Shown here: one piece after another, positions 1 to 7,478 of the stretch
Position numbering within the stretch: the first letter of the stretch is position 1
How the letters are laid out: each line of letters starts with the position of its first letter
Assembly: GCA_003225515.1 (NCBI GenBank)
Contig: QIAK01000287.1
Coordinates: 516 to 20,198, forward strand
Length of the DNA stretch: 19,683 nucleotides
Source: Acidobacteriota bacterium
GTDB lineage: Bacteria; Acidobacteriota; Terriglobia; Terriglobales; Acidobacteriaceae
Reading direction: 5' to 3'
Translations under genes and position numbers: made by a program
The notes under the pieces: generated by a model
The model's input: the letters and a program-made list of their open reading frames with translations, nothing else
Told to the model about the DNA's origin: nothing
Database searches by the model: none

Positions 1-1
1 T

Positions 2-2173
2 AACCTCAACCAATTCGAAGGAACCGATTGTCCGGGTTGCGCCTGGCCTGATCCCGATCACGATCGCGCGCTCAATGAATATTGTGAGAATGGAGTCAAG
101 GCGATCACCGAGGAAGCGACGGCCAAACGCTGTACGCCTGAGTTTCTCAGTTCGTGGAGCATCTCCGATCTTTCCCGGCAGTCCGATTACTGGCTTGGTC
201 ACCAGGGGCGATTGACGCATCCCATGGTCCGGCGCTCTGGAAGCGATCGATATGAACCAATTTCGTGGGATGACGCTTTCGCTATGATCGCCGAGGAACT
301 GAATGCCTTGAGCACAGCCGATCAGGCTATTTTCTACACCTCAGGACGCACCAGTAACGAAGCGGCATTTCTGTACCAATTATTTGCGCGGCAGTTCGGA
401 ACCAACAACCTGCCGGATTGCTCCAACCTGTGTCACGAATCATCGGGGTTGGCGCTGAAAGAAGTCATCGGAGTCGGCAAGGGGACGGTCACATTGCAGG
501 ACTTTGAGGTGGCCGACACTATCCTTATTATTGGGCAGAATCCGGGGACAAATCATCCGCGAATGCTTTCTACTCTGCAGCGGGCCGCCCGGCGCGGAGC
601 AACCATCGTCAGCGTAAATCCTCTTGCGGAGGTTGGGTTAACTCGCTTTAAGCATCCTAAGGACGTGCTTCACCTGTTCGGGTCGGGCACAAAGATCGCT
701 TCGCACTTCGTTCGGGTTCGCTTGAGTGGAGACCTGGCGTTCTTCAAAGGATTGTGCAAAGAGATTCTGGAGGAAGAGGACCGTCATCCAGGAAAGATCA
801 TTAACGCAGGGTTTATCGACGAGAAAACGAGCGGCTTTGAGGAGTTCAGGGCGGCGGTTGCGGCTGTTCCCTGGGCCGAACTCGTTGAGCAGAGCGGCAT
901 CTCGCGTTCGCAAATCCGCGAGATAGCAAATGTTGTGATGCGATCGACGGCCATGATCGCTTGCTGGGCAATGGGCTTGACGCAACAACGGCAGGCCGTC
1001 GCCACCATTCAGGAGATCGTCAATCTGCTGCTCCTCGGCGGCCATATCGGACGCCCGGGTGCCGGAGTTTGTCCCGTCCGCGGGCACTCCAACGTGCAAG
1101 GGGATCGCACCATGGGCATCTGGGAGAGGATGCCGGAATTTTTTCTCGACAGGCTGCGCGACGTTTTTCAATTCGAGCCGCCACGCAAACATGGCTGGGA
1201 CGTAGTGGAGTCAATCATGGCCATGCACCGGGGCGACGCGAAAGTGTTCTTCGCGATGGGCGGAAACTTTCTCTCGGCGACTCCAGATACTGATTTCACT
1301 GCCGAGGCGGTTTCGAGCTGCAATCTCACCGTACAAGTCTCGACCAAGCTCAATCGCGCTCACCTGATCACGGGAAAGCAGGCGCTTATCCTGCCATGTC
1401 TCGGACGCACTGATCGTGATGTCCAAACCGGCGGTAATCAGTTCGTGAGCGTAGAGAATTCAATGGGCATCGTGCACTCGTCTCGAGGAAATCTGGAGCC
1501 GCCATCCTATCAACTTCTGAGTGAGCCGATGATCTTGGCGCGGCTGGCTGTGGCCACGTTGGGGGAGAAGACAAAAATAGACTGGATGCATCTGGTTGGC
1601 GACTACGACCGCATTCGTGATCTTATTTCTCGCGTGGTGCCTGGATGTGAAGATATGAATCGCCACGTGCGGCGAGAAGGTGGCTTCTACCTGCCAAATG
1701 CGGCACGCGACAATGAGTTCAAGACAGGGACCGGAAAGGCCAACTTCGCCGTTTCCGCAATCGAGCCGGTTCTTCTCGCTCCGGGGCAGTTTCTTCTCAC
1801 GACCCTCCGCAGTCACGACCAGTACAACACTACCATTTATGGACTCGACGACCGCTATCGCGGCATATTTCATGGCCGCCGCGTTGTCCTGATGAATCCC
1901 TCGGATTTGAAAGATCACGGCTGGAAAGCAGGCGATCTGGTGGACGTGACCAGCCATTTCCGCAATGGAGGTAAGGAGGAAGTGCGAACGGCCCCGCGCT
2001 TCGTCCTAGTACCTTACGAGATTCCCCGGCGCTGCGTGGCCGCGTATTTTCCTGAAGCTAACGTTCTGGTTCCGATTGGCAGCGTCGCATTGAAGAGCAA
2101 TACACCCACGTCCAAGGGGGTTATAGTAAGTTTCATGGCTTCCCAAGCCCCGCGAGACTTTACAGCAGGTTGA
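2..2173 (+). CDS. FdhF/YdeP-family molybdopterin oxidoreductase, 5'-truncated by window edge
   Basis: The reading frame is open from the first complete codon (position 2), so the first visible ATG at 212 is internal and the true start lies before the window. About 723 codons are visible. E. coli YdeP is roughly 760 residues, so a few dozen N-terminal residues are probably missing. Near the visible start stands GTDCPGCAWPDP, a hallmark of the YdeP/'formate dehydrogenase alpha-like' subfamily. NLCHESSG has a Cys where formate dehydrogenase H carries selenocysteine, the presumed Mo ligand. Further family-like stretches include IGQNPGTNHPRM and PVRGHSNVQGDRTMG (pterin binding) and a C-terminal molydop-binding domain with LRSHDQYNTTIYG. 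The family uses a bis-MGD molybdenum cofactor in the cytoplasm. E. coli YdeP is linked to acid resistance, but the substrate is unknown and formate oxidation should not be assumed. No partner subunit is visible. Confidence 0.9.
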   Translation, partial: NLNQFEGTDCPGCAWPDPDHDRALNEYCENGVKAITEEATAKRCTPEFLSSWSISDLSRQSDYWLGHQGRLTHPMVRRSGSDRYEPISWDDAFAMIAEELNALSTADQAIFYTSGRTSNEAAFLYQLFARQFGTNNLPDCSNLCHESSGLALKEVIGVGKGTVTLQDFEVADTILIIGQNPGTNHPRMLSTLQRAARRGATIVSVNPLAEVGLTRFKHPKDVLHLFGSGTKIASHFVRVRLSGDLAFFKGLCKEILEEEDRHPGKIINAGFIDEKTSGFEEFRAAVAAVPWAELVEQSGISRSQIREIANVVMRSTAMIACWAMGLTQQRQAVATIQEIVNLLLLGGHIGRPGAGVCPVRGHSNVQGDRTMGIWERMPEFFLDRLRDVFQFEPPRKHGWDVVESIMAMHRGDAKVFFAMGGNFLSATPDTDFTAEAVSSCNLTVQVSTKLNRAHLITGKQALILPCLGRTDRDVQTGGNQFVSVENSMGIVHSSRGNLEPPSYQLLSEPMILARLAVATLGEKTKIDWMHLVGDYDRIRDLISRVVPGCEDMNRHVRREGGFYLPNAARDNEFKTGTGKANFAVSAIEPVLLAPGQFLLTTLRSHDQYNTTIYGLDDRYRGIFHGRRVVLMNPSDLKDHGWKAGDLVDVTSHFRNGGKEEVRTAPRFVLVPYEIPRRCVAAYFPEANVLVPIGSVALKSNTPTSKGVIVSFMASQAPRDFTAG

Positions 2174-2284
2174 GCTATCCGAACTCGGGCGAATTGTTGT
2201 TCGTGATTCGTAACAGCGAACAATCTGTTGTGGGTTTTGTCGCTACGTCATGGAAAATGCGTTCAACACGGAGGGGGAAGAGGA

Positions 2285-2446
2285 GTGGCTCCGGAAGACT
2301 GCCCGAACTGCGGCGGTAGCGGATATGTTGCGAAGCCGGTGGACTTGAATGGTAAGTCTGACGGTGTCGCGTTTATTCGCCTGAAATGTCCCGCCTGCGG
2401 AGGCACCGGCCGGAAACGCACCGTCCCACCTACGACCGCCGGCTGA
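2285..2446 (+). CDS. Small zinc-knuckle protein with two CxxCGG(S/T)G motifs
   Basis: This is a short protein of about 53 residues if it starts at GTG 2285. A GGAGG-rich stretch (about 2270-2283) lies just upstream and supports that start; the frame also stays open back to a TTG at 2228 (72 aa). It contains CPNCGGSG near the N-terminus and CPACGGTG near the C-terminus, separated by about 25 residues. These match the CxxCxGxG repeats of the DnaJ central zinc domain and of small zinc-ribbon proteins, so a single Zn site of four cysteines is likely. No J-domain or other domain is attached. It lies 111 bp after the oxidoreductase on the same strand and could be co-transcribed. Function is unknown; protein binding or a small zinc-dependent chaperone-like role is only inference. 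Confidence 0.5.
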   Translation: MAPEDCPNCGGSGYVAKPVDLNGKSDGVAFIRLKCPACGGTGRKRTVPPTTAG

Positions 2447-2462
2447 CCGCACGGCCTGCGGT
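2446..2462. terminator. Hairpin at the end of the zinc-knuckle gene, possible terminator
   Basis: ACCGCA (2446-2451) and TGCGGT (2457-2462) form a perfect 6-bp stem around a 5-nt loop, starting at the last base of the stop codon. There is no T-tract after it, so it is at best a weak or factor-assisted terminator. A second perfect stem, ACCGTC (2499-2504) with GACGGT (2513-2518), follows 36 bp downstream. The 211-bp gap to the converging diguanylate cyclase otherwise holds no gene that I can see. Confidence 0.3.
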
Positions 2463-2657
2463 GCTTGCGAAAACGTTCGGAACCGGGCCGTTACACTCAC
2501 CGTCCTACGGTTGACGGTCCGGCCGCACGTCTTTACGCTGTGCGTTGTTGTTGTTTAGGGTGCGGAAAGATTCGGCCGCACAAGCAAGGGCGACCCTTAG
2601 CGGCTAAAAGCTGATTGATTCTCCTGGTCTTACGCCGCGCCCTGCAAACTAAAAGCC

Positions 2658-3974
2658 TCACGCGATCTCAGCCGCCTTGGCGCGGCTTCTGCGCCGTGGA
2701 ACCGATGCTGTCTCTACTCTATTCCTGCCATTGCCTTTGGCGCGATAAAGCGCCTTGTCGGCGGCTTGCAGGACGATATCCGGATTAGATTCATCCTTCG
2801 CCGACGTAGCCACGCCAATGCTGACGGTGACTGAAAGCGGCTCTGAAGATTTCTCCTGAACCAGTTGCCGAATTGCATGCCCCTTGCGCGCGCGGCCGCT
2901 GGTCCGCTCGGCGCGGCGGTCCGGTCCTCGCGGGCTTTGACGCCGGTCTCCGCTTCGCATACGGAACTCCGAAAGCTCGATGGTCTTGCGCAACTGCTCA
3001 AGATGATCGACAACTTCGGCCGTAGTTTTTCCCGGGAACAGGATATTGAACTCCTCTCCTCCACAACGGTAAGCTTGTCCTCCGCCAGTCACACGCCCCA
3101 AACCGCCCGCAACCAAACGCAATACCTGATCGCCGGTATCGTGTCCGTAAGTGTCGTTGAAGCGCTTGAAGTGGTCGATATCCACGACCGCGATCGAGTA
3201 GGGAGGCTGCAACCGCAGGAGCGCATCATTGAAGGCGCGCCGCGACGGCAAGGTCGTAAGTTCATCGTGATAAGCCAGAAGGTACGAGTTCTCGATAATC
3301 GAAGCCCCAAGAATGCAGGAGGCAGTCACCGAGTATGCAATGGAAACGCGCGCCGTTCCAGAGGATCGCAGGGATAGGAAGAAAGCCGCTAAAGACCACA
3401 ACAGAGCGCTATCCACGGGCTTGCGAGTGAGAATAAATCGCGTCAGCAAAACGATGGCTGCGGCTGCAAATACAGGAAGTGCATATCCCGGCAGGGAAGA
3501 GGCGGTCGCAACATGATGCATCCGGACAGAGGGCGAAGGCATATCCTCAGCCGCGCGGCACAGAACGGCAACAATCGTTGATTGCACGAACAGAAGGATC
3601 CCAACCGGTGCAGCTGCCGCAATCGTGAAGCCGCGTTCCTGCATCAACGCGATCAAGATGAAATCGAGCGGCACTATGATCGCTGCTGACTGAACAGCCA
3701 CCCATCCCGGCGTCCCCGGCCAGAGATGTGGCCCGCCAAACAACGCGATTGACTGCCCCGCCAGTAACAGGACAAGAACTGCAAAAAAAATGCGGCTGGA
3801 ATGAAATCGCCAGGCCAGCAGCATCCCTCCCACAGTCGCGGAGTAGTACAGAAAATTCAGGGCAGGAAGAGCAAGGGTCAGCCAGCCGGACCATAAGAGC
3901 ACGGCGACGCCCAGCAGCAGGACTCCTCCGGGCATCACGAGCGACTTGATCGTCGTTTTACTCCAAATGCGCAA
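2658..3974 (-). CDS. Membrane-anchored GGDEF diguanylate cyclase
   Basis: This 438-residue protein is predicted to make cyclic di-GMP from two GTP at the inner membrane. Residues 14-230 hold about seven or eight hydrophobic segments, a membrane sensor region I cannot assign to a named MASE family. The GGDEF domain follows: DELTTLPSRRAF (237-248), the metal-binding VDIDHFK with D265, FNDTYGHD, and the signature GGEEF (305-309). The product-inhibition I-site (RxxD, five residues before GGEEF) is absent: residues 296-299 read TGGG. An Arg-rich stretch (about 339-365) is inserted before VTVSIGVA. The TTG start at 3974 is favoured by GGAG at 3982-3985, seven bases upstream; ATG at 3935 is the alternative. 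It is transcribed divergently from the response-regulator/MotB chimera. Confidence 0.9.
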   Translation of the reverse strand: MRIWSKTTIKSLVMPGGVLLLGVAVLLWSGWLTLALPALNFLYYSATVGGMLLAWRFHSSRIFFAVLVLLLAGQSIALFGGPHLWPGTPGWVAVQSAAIIVPLDFILIALMQERGFTIAAAAPVGILLFVQSTIVAVLCRAAEDMPSPSVRMHHVATASSLPGYALPVFAAAAIVLLTRFILTRKPVDSALLWSLAAFFLSLRSSGTARVSIAYSVTASCILGASIIENSYLLAYHDELTTLPSRRAFNDALLRLQPPYSIAVVDIDHFKRFNDTYGHDTGDQVLRLVAGGLGRVTGGGQAYRCGGEEFNILFPGKTTAEVVDHLEQLRKTIELSEFRMRSGDRRQSPRGPDRRAERTSGRARKGHAIRQLVQEKSSEPLSVTVSIGVATSAKDESNPDIVLQAADKALYRAKGNGRNRVETASVPRRRSRAKAAEIA

Positions 3975-4024
3975 AGCCGGGCTCCAGTCGGAAAACTCCC
4001 TTCGGAATTATCACTGGCAGAGAG

Positions 4025-4044
4025 GCGGCCCAGGAATTGGCCGC
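4025..4044. repeat. Inverted repeat GCGGCC-N8-GGCCGC in the divergent intergenic region
   Basis: GCGGCC (4025-4030) and GGCCGC (4039-4044) are perfectly complementary around an 8-bp spacer. They lie between the divergently transcribed cyclase (start 3974) and chimera (start 4208). The element could be an operator or an RNA hairpin; I recognise no known regulator site. Further downstream in the same gap GCACCTACA occurs twice as a direct repeat (4080-4088 and 4117-4125). Confidence 0.3.
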
Positions 4045-4207
4045 TGAGGTTCGCTCCAGAATGCCTTAATCAAATAGCCGCACCTACACTCCCACTTTGA
4101 AACCAGCCCCATTTCTGCACCTACATACCATTGTGCAGCCCTGGTTTTCGCTGCAATTGAGTATTTCCTAACTAGACTGAGCTGGTGGATTAAGGAAGGT
4201 TCTCTTT

Positions 4208-5536
4208 ATGAGAATTCTTATTGCAGAGGACGATGAAGCGCTAGCCCGCTTCGTCCGGCAGGGCCTTGAAAGCGAGCACTACACCGTAGATGTTCTATCG
4301 GATGGGGAACAAGCGCGGGCTGCCGCAACTGAATTTGAATACGATGTGATCATTCTCGATCTGAACCTGCCGAAGCTTGATGGTGTCAGCGTGCTTCGCC
4401 ACCTGCGATCGAAAAAGCCCAGCGTGCCCGTGCTCGTGCTTACGCAGAGAACCCGCGTGGAAGACCGGGTACAGTGCCTGGACACAGGCGCGGACGACTA
4501 CCTGCCCAAACCGTTCTCCTTTAGCGAACTATCCGCCCGCATTCGTGCCCTGGTACGGCGCAGCCATCTGCCCTCGGAGTCAGTGCTGCTGGCCGGAGAT
4601 CTCAAGCTCGATCGGGTGCAACGCCTGGTGGAACGCACCGGGCGCAGAATCGAGCTAACCACGAAAGAGTTTTCGTTACTCGAATATCTCATGCTCAATT
4701 TCGGGCGCAGGGTTACGCGTTCCATGATTATTGAGCACGTGTGGAATCTGACATTCGACACGACCACGAATGTAGTCGACGTCTACATCAACTATGCTTC
4801 CGCACAGGTCGATCAGCGAAAGGTTGGCCGTCTCGCGCTCGCTATCCAGGTGGCTTTTCAGGAACTCGGAGTTTTTCCTGCCTCCACCGCTAAGGTTCCG
4901 TTGGACATGAGCGAGCCCATGCCCTTCGCCGCTGTGCAAGCCATCGAGAATGTTAAACACAGCACAGAACTGGGCCGCATCGCTTCTCCTCCGGAAGATG
5001 CGTTGAGCGCTGAATCGGAGGAAGCCAATCTGAATACACTTCAGACCGAACTGCAGCAAGCTTTACAGCTTGAAATCGCCCAGCATACAGTCGCTTTGCA
5101 CCGCGAAACCGAGGGACTCGTAATCAGTCTGCGCGAGTTCGGATTTTTCGATAGCGGATCCGCCGCTTTGAAGCCCTCTGCACTTCCTGCACTGGATCGC
5201 ATCGCTTCCATACTTTCGCTCCGTACCTGCCGTCTTCGGATCGAGGGCCATACCGATAACATTCCAATCCACACCGCACAATGGGCATCCAATTGGGAAC
5301 TCTCGACTGCACGTTCGACCGAATTGGTCCGCCTGTTGATCATGCGTTATAGTTTTCCTCCCGATCGCCTGTCCGCAGCGGGATTCGCGGAATATCACCC
5401 CATCGCCAGCAACAAATCAGTGCAGGGTCGAGCTCAGAACCGCCGCGTTGACGTTGTCATCCTCAGCGAACACATTGTTAGCGCTGGCGTGCGCGCCGAT
5501 GCCGAGTCGGCAAAGCCCTCGAGTGGGATCCATTAA
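4208..5536 (+). CDS. Chimeric protein: OmpR-type response regulator fused to MotB/OmpA-like C-terminus
   Basis: This 442-residue protein has two halves that are normally separate. Residues 1-117 are a complete receiver: acidic E7/D8/D9, phospho-acceptor D51 in ILDLNLPKLDG, T79, and K101 in YLPKPFS. Residues about 125-196 are an OmpR/PhoB winged helix reaching the recognition helix (TTNVVDVYINY). At Y196 (TAT, 4793-4795) the expected continuation of the DNA-binding domain and its wing is replaced by ASAQVDQRKVGRLALAIQ. That is how MotB proteins continue just after their single transmembrane helix. The rest is a MotB-type periplasmic region with an OmpA-like peptidoglycan-binding domain: FFDSGSAALKP, IEGHTDNIPI, NWELSTARS, GRAQNRRVDVVIL. 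The MotB membrane helix with its proton-carrying Asp is missing, and no signal peptide exists. GGAAGG at 4195-4200 supports the ATG. Function is unknown; stator activity is very unlikely. Confidence 0.85.
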   Translation: MRILIAEDDEALARFVRQGLESEHYTVDVLSDGEQARAAATEFEYDVIILDLNLPKLDGVSVLRHLRSKKPSVPVLVLTQRTRVEDRVQCLDTGADDYLPKPFSFSELSARIRALVRRSHLPSESVLLAGDLKLDRVQRLVERTGRRIELTTKEFSLLEYLMLNFGRRVTRSMIIEHVWNLTFDTTTNVVDVYINYASAQVDQRKVGRLALAIQVAFQELGVFPASTAKVPLDMSEPMPFAAVQAIENVKHSTELGRIASPPEDALSAESEEANLNTLQTELQQALQLEIAQHTVALHRETEGLVISLREFGFFDSGSAALKPSALPALDRIASILSLRTCRLRIEGHTDNIPIHTAQWASNWELSTARSTELVRLLIMRYSFPPDRLSAAGFAEYHPIASNKSVQGRAQNRRVDVVILSEHIVSAGVRADAESAKPSSGIH

Positions 5537-5655
5537 AGTCGCCCGGCACTCCGCCGATGAACTTTCAGACGGATCGTGAAATTAGTTCCACTACCAGCAA
5601 CAGAAGTGAGCCCTGCACTCTCGAACATAATGCCGATTTCATGATTTTTCATTTT
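5533..5655 (-). pseudogene. Possible histidine-kinase C-terminal remnant, antisense between chimera and cheR
   Basis: On the minus strand an open stretch of 40 codons ends in TAA at 5533-5535. It includes the string GSGTNFTIRL, which resembles the G2-box end of HATPase histidine kinases (G-x-GT-x-F-x-I-x-L). Upstream of it the similarity fades and no H-box, N-box or G1-box fits into the space. It could be a decayed kinase tail left by rearrangement, or a chance match. The plus strand of the same stretch encodes nothing I recognise. Confidence 0.2.
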
Positions 5656-5687
5656 CACTGTGCAGCAGCAAATTGGAAGGTCCTGGA

Positions 5688-6575
5688 ATGACAACCGCCG
5701 CAGTGCAACCTGCTCTAGCTCTGGAAGGACCTCCCGACCCTGAACTCGTGCGTATTCGCGACCTTGTTTATCGCGAGGCGGGAATTTTCCATCCCGAAAA
5801 TAAACTTCGCCTGCTCTCCGATCGTTGTGGCCGTCGCATGAAGGAGTTGAAGACCCCTACTCTGCGCGAGTATTTCAAGTGCCTCACTGCAAATGCCGTG
5901 CGAGGCGAACTGGTGGCTCTGCTCAACGAAATTACGATTGGCGAAACCTGTTTTTTTCGCAACCAGCCCCAACTAGATGCGCTTCGCCAGATAGTAATTC
6001 CTAAACTCCTGCAGGCTAAATCCCATCTTCCGCTCCGGCGGTTGCGCATTTGGAGTGCAGGGTGTTCCACAGGAGAAGAGCCCTACACCCTTAGCATGCT
6101 CATGCTGGAGGAGGCTCACGGCCGGCTGCGGGATTGGACCGTCGAAATTCTGGCCACCGACCTGAATGAACGCTCGCTGGAGCATGCCAAGAACGCGCTG
6201 TATGGCACCTATAGCACCCGCAATTTGAATCCACACTATCGGCAGAAATACTTTACCCAGATTGCAGAACAGTTGCAGGTCCAGGCTCCAGTGCATAACA
6301 GCATCAGTTTCAGCCGCCTCAATCTTTCCGACGACGGGCGTATGGCTTTCATGAAGGGCCTCGACGTTATTTTCTGCTGCAACGTTCTTATTTATTTCGA
6401 TCTCACTTCCAAACGGCGAGTGATTCAGCACTTTTACAACAACCTTCTGCCTCATGGATATCTGTTCATGGGGCATTCCGAGTCACTGTATGGAGTGTCA
6501 GACGATTTCCGGCTCATCCACTTGCCCGGAGCGACGGGATACATCAAGGGTGAACGCAGCCCTGCAGGAAAGTAG
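5688..6575 (+). CDS. cheR: Chemotaxis protein methyltransferase CheR
   Basis: CheR transfers methyl groups from S-adenosylmethionine to glutamates on chemoreceptors and so sets adaptation together with CheB. The 295-residue product has the helical N-terminal CheR domain (about 15-75), then EITIGETCFFR (81-91) corresponding to the conserved T-x-FFR segment. The SAM-binding loop WSAGCSTGEEPYTL (122-135) follows, then ATDLN (156-160) and FCCNVLIYFD (229-238), with MGHSESL near the C-terminus. ATG 5688 is chosen because GGAAGG at 5675-5680 sits seven bases upstream; the frame extends to a TTG at 5673 without its own ribosome site. The next gene starts 6 bp after the stop, so cheR, the HDOD gene and cheB look like one operon. 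The length is typical of the family. Confidence 0.95.
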   Translation: MTTAAVQPALALEGPPDPELVRIRDLVYREAGIFHPENKLRLLSDRCGRRMKELKTPTLREYFKCLTANAVRGELVALLNEITIGETCFFRNQPQLDALRQIVIPKLLQAKSHLPLRRLRIWSAGCSTGEEPYTLSMLMLEEAHGRLRDWTVEILATDLNERSLEHAKNALYGTYSTRNLNPHYRQKYFTQIAEQLQVQAPVHNSISFSRLNLSDDGRMAFMKGLDVIFCCNVLIYFDLTSKRRVIQHFYNNLLPHGYLFMGHSESLYGVSDDFRLIHLPGATGYIKGERSPAGK

Positions 6576-6581
6576 GCGCCT

Positions 6582-7478
6582 ATGAATACGGCAGCAACCA
6601 AAGCGAGCTTGTTGAGTCGGGTCGGGGGACTCCAGCAGATTCCCACCATTCCCGCAGTCCTGGCGCCGTTACTTCGTTACTTGCAACAGCCCGTCGAGCA
6701 ACTCGACGTTCAGAAGGTCACGGCTTTGATTGCGCAAGACAAGTCCCTGGCCGTGCAGTGCCTGCAAATGGCCAACAGTCCGCTCTTCGGACGTTGGAAG
6801 AAAATTGATTCTCTTCGCGGCGCCATCCTGGGGTTGGGCTTTCACCGGGTGAGCGATATTGCCATGTCCTGCGGCCTGCTCAATATGATGCCCAAGGAGT
6901 GCGATGGACTCGATCCCGTCGCCTTGTGGGAACATTCTTTGGGATGCGCGCTGGTCTGCCGTCATTTTGCCCGCTTGATCTCTTATCCCGATCCCAGTAA
7001 GGCATACCTTGCTGGACTGCTTCACGATATTGGCATCATCGTAAATCTCTGGGTCTTTCCCAAAGAATTCCATGCGGCCTATGACCTCGCACGCGCCCAG
7101 GGAATCCCGCTCCACGAGGCAGAACAATCCGTACTGGGATTTACGCACTGCGACAGCGGTCGTCTTTTGGCCGAAAAATGGGAGCTTTCCCCCGACCTCC
7201 GCGAGGTCGTCTCCCACCACCACATGCTCCAGGAATCACTCGAACATGCCGGTCTGGTCGCGCTGGTCGAGCTCAGCGATCTGCTTTGCCGCGTAAGTGG
7301 ACTGAACTACGGCTACATCGAAAACCGTGAGGTCAACCTGCTGGAGCAAAAGGGTTTTGCCGTCCTTTCACAGCAATGTCAGGGACTGAAGGATTTTGAC
7401 TGGGCGCGTCTCACCTTTGAACTCGATTCCTACATGGATGAAGTGCAGTCGCTGGTCCGCACGATCTACCGAACATGA
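6582..7478 (+). CDS. HDOD-domain signalling protein
   Basis: This 298-residue cytoplasmic protein is mostly one HDOD domain. The entry LQQIPTIPAVLAPLL (17-31) and the core ALIAQDKSLAVQCLQMANS (48-66) are typical, followed by SLRGAILGLGFHRV. Some metal-ligand-like residues of the HD superfamily remain: H118 in LWEHS, H148-D149 in LLHDIG, and the HHH run near 212-214. HDOD proteins are generally regarded as non-catalytic signalling domains, so hydrolase activity is not implied. The gene lies 6 bp after cheR and its last four bases overlap the cheB start (ATGA), which suggests translational coupling and a role in the same chemosensory pathway. HDOD proteins elsewhere are linked to motility and c-di-GMP signalling; the role here is inference. 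Confidence 0.9.
   Translation: MNTAATKASLLSRVGGLQQIPTIPAVLAPLLRYLQQPVEQLDVQKVTALIAQDKSLAVQCLQMANSPLFGRWKKIDSLRGAILGLGFHRVSDIAMSCGLLNMMPKECDGLDPVALWEHSLGCALVCRHFARLISYPDPSKAYLAGLLHDIGIIVNLWVFPKEFHAAYDLARAQGIPLHEAEQSVLGFTHCDSGRLLAEKWELSPDLREVVSHHHMLQESLEHAGLVALVELSDLLCRVSGLNYGYIENREVNLLEQKGFAVLSQQCQGLKDFDWARLTFELDSYMDEVQSLVRTIYRT

Noticed and set aside
212..214. ATG at 212 as the start of the molybdo-oxidoreductase
   Set aside because: The frame upstream to position 2 encodes the conserved GTDCPGCAWPDP segment, so the real start is outside the window.
638..1192. Long minus-strand open frame inside the molybdo-oxidoreductase gene
   Set aside because: No recognisable motifs; it lies wholly opposite a well-supported family protein and is a shadow of its codon bias.
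2243..2500. Minus-strand frame opposite the zinc-knuckle protein
   Set aside because: It lacks motifs, whereas the plus strand has two well-formed CxxCxGxG motifs and a ribosome site.
5557..5691. 44-codon plus-strand frame whose TGA overlaps the cheR ATG
   Set aside because: The overlap looks like translational coupling, but there is no ribosome site and the sequence has no recognisable feature.
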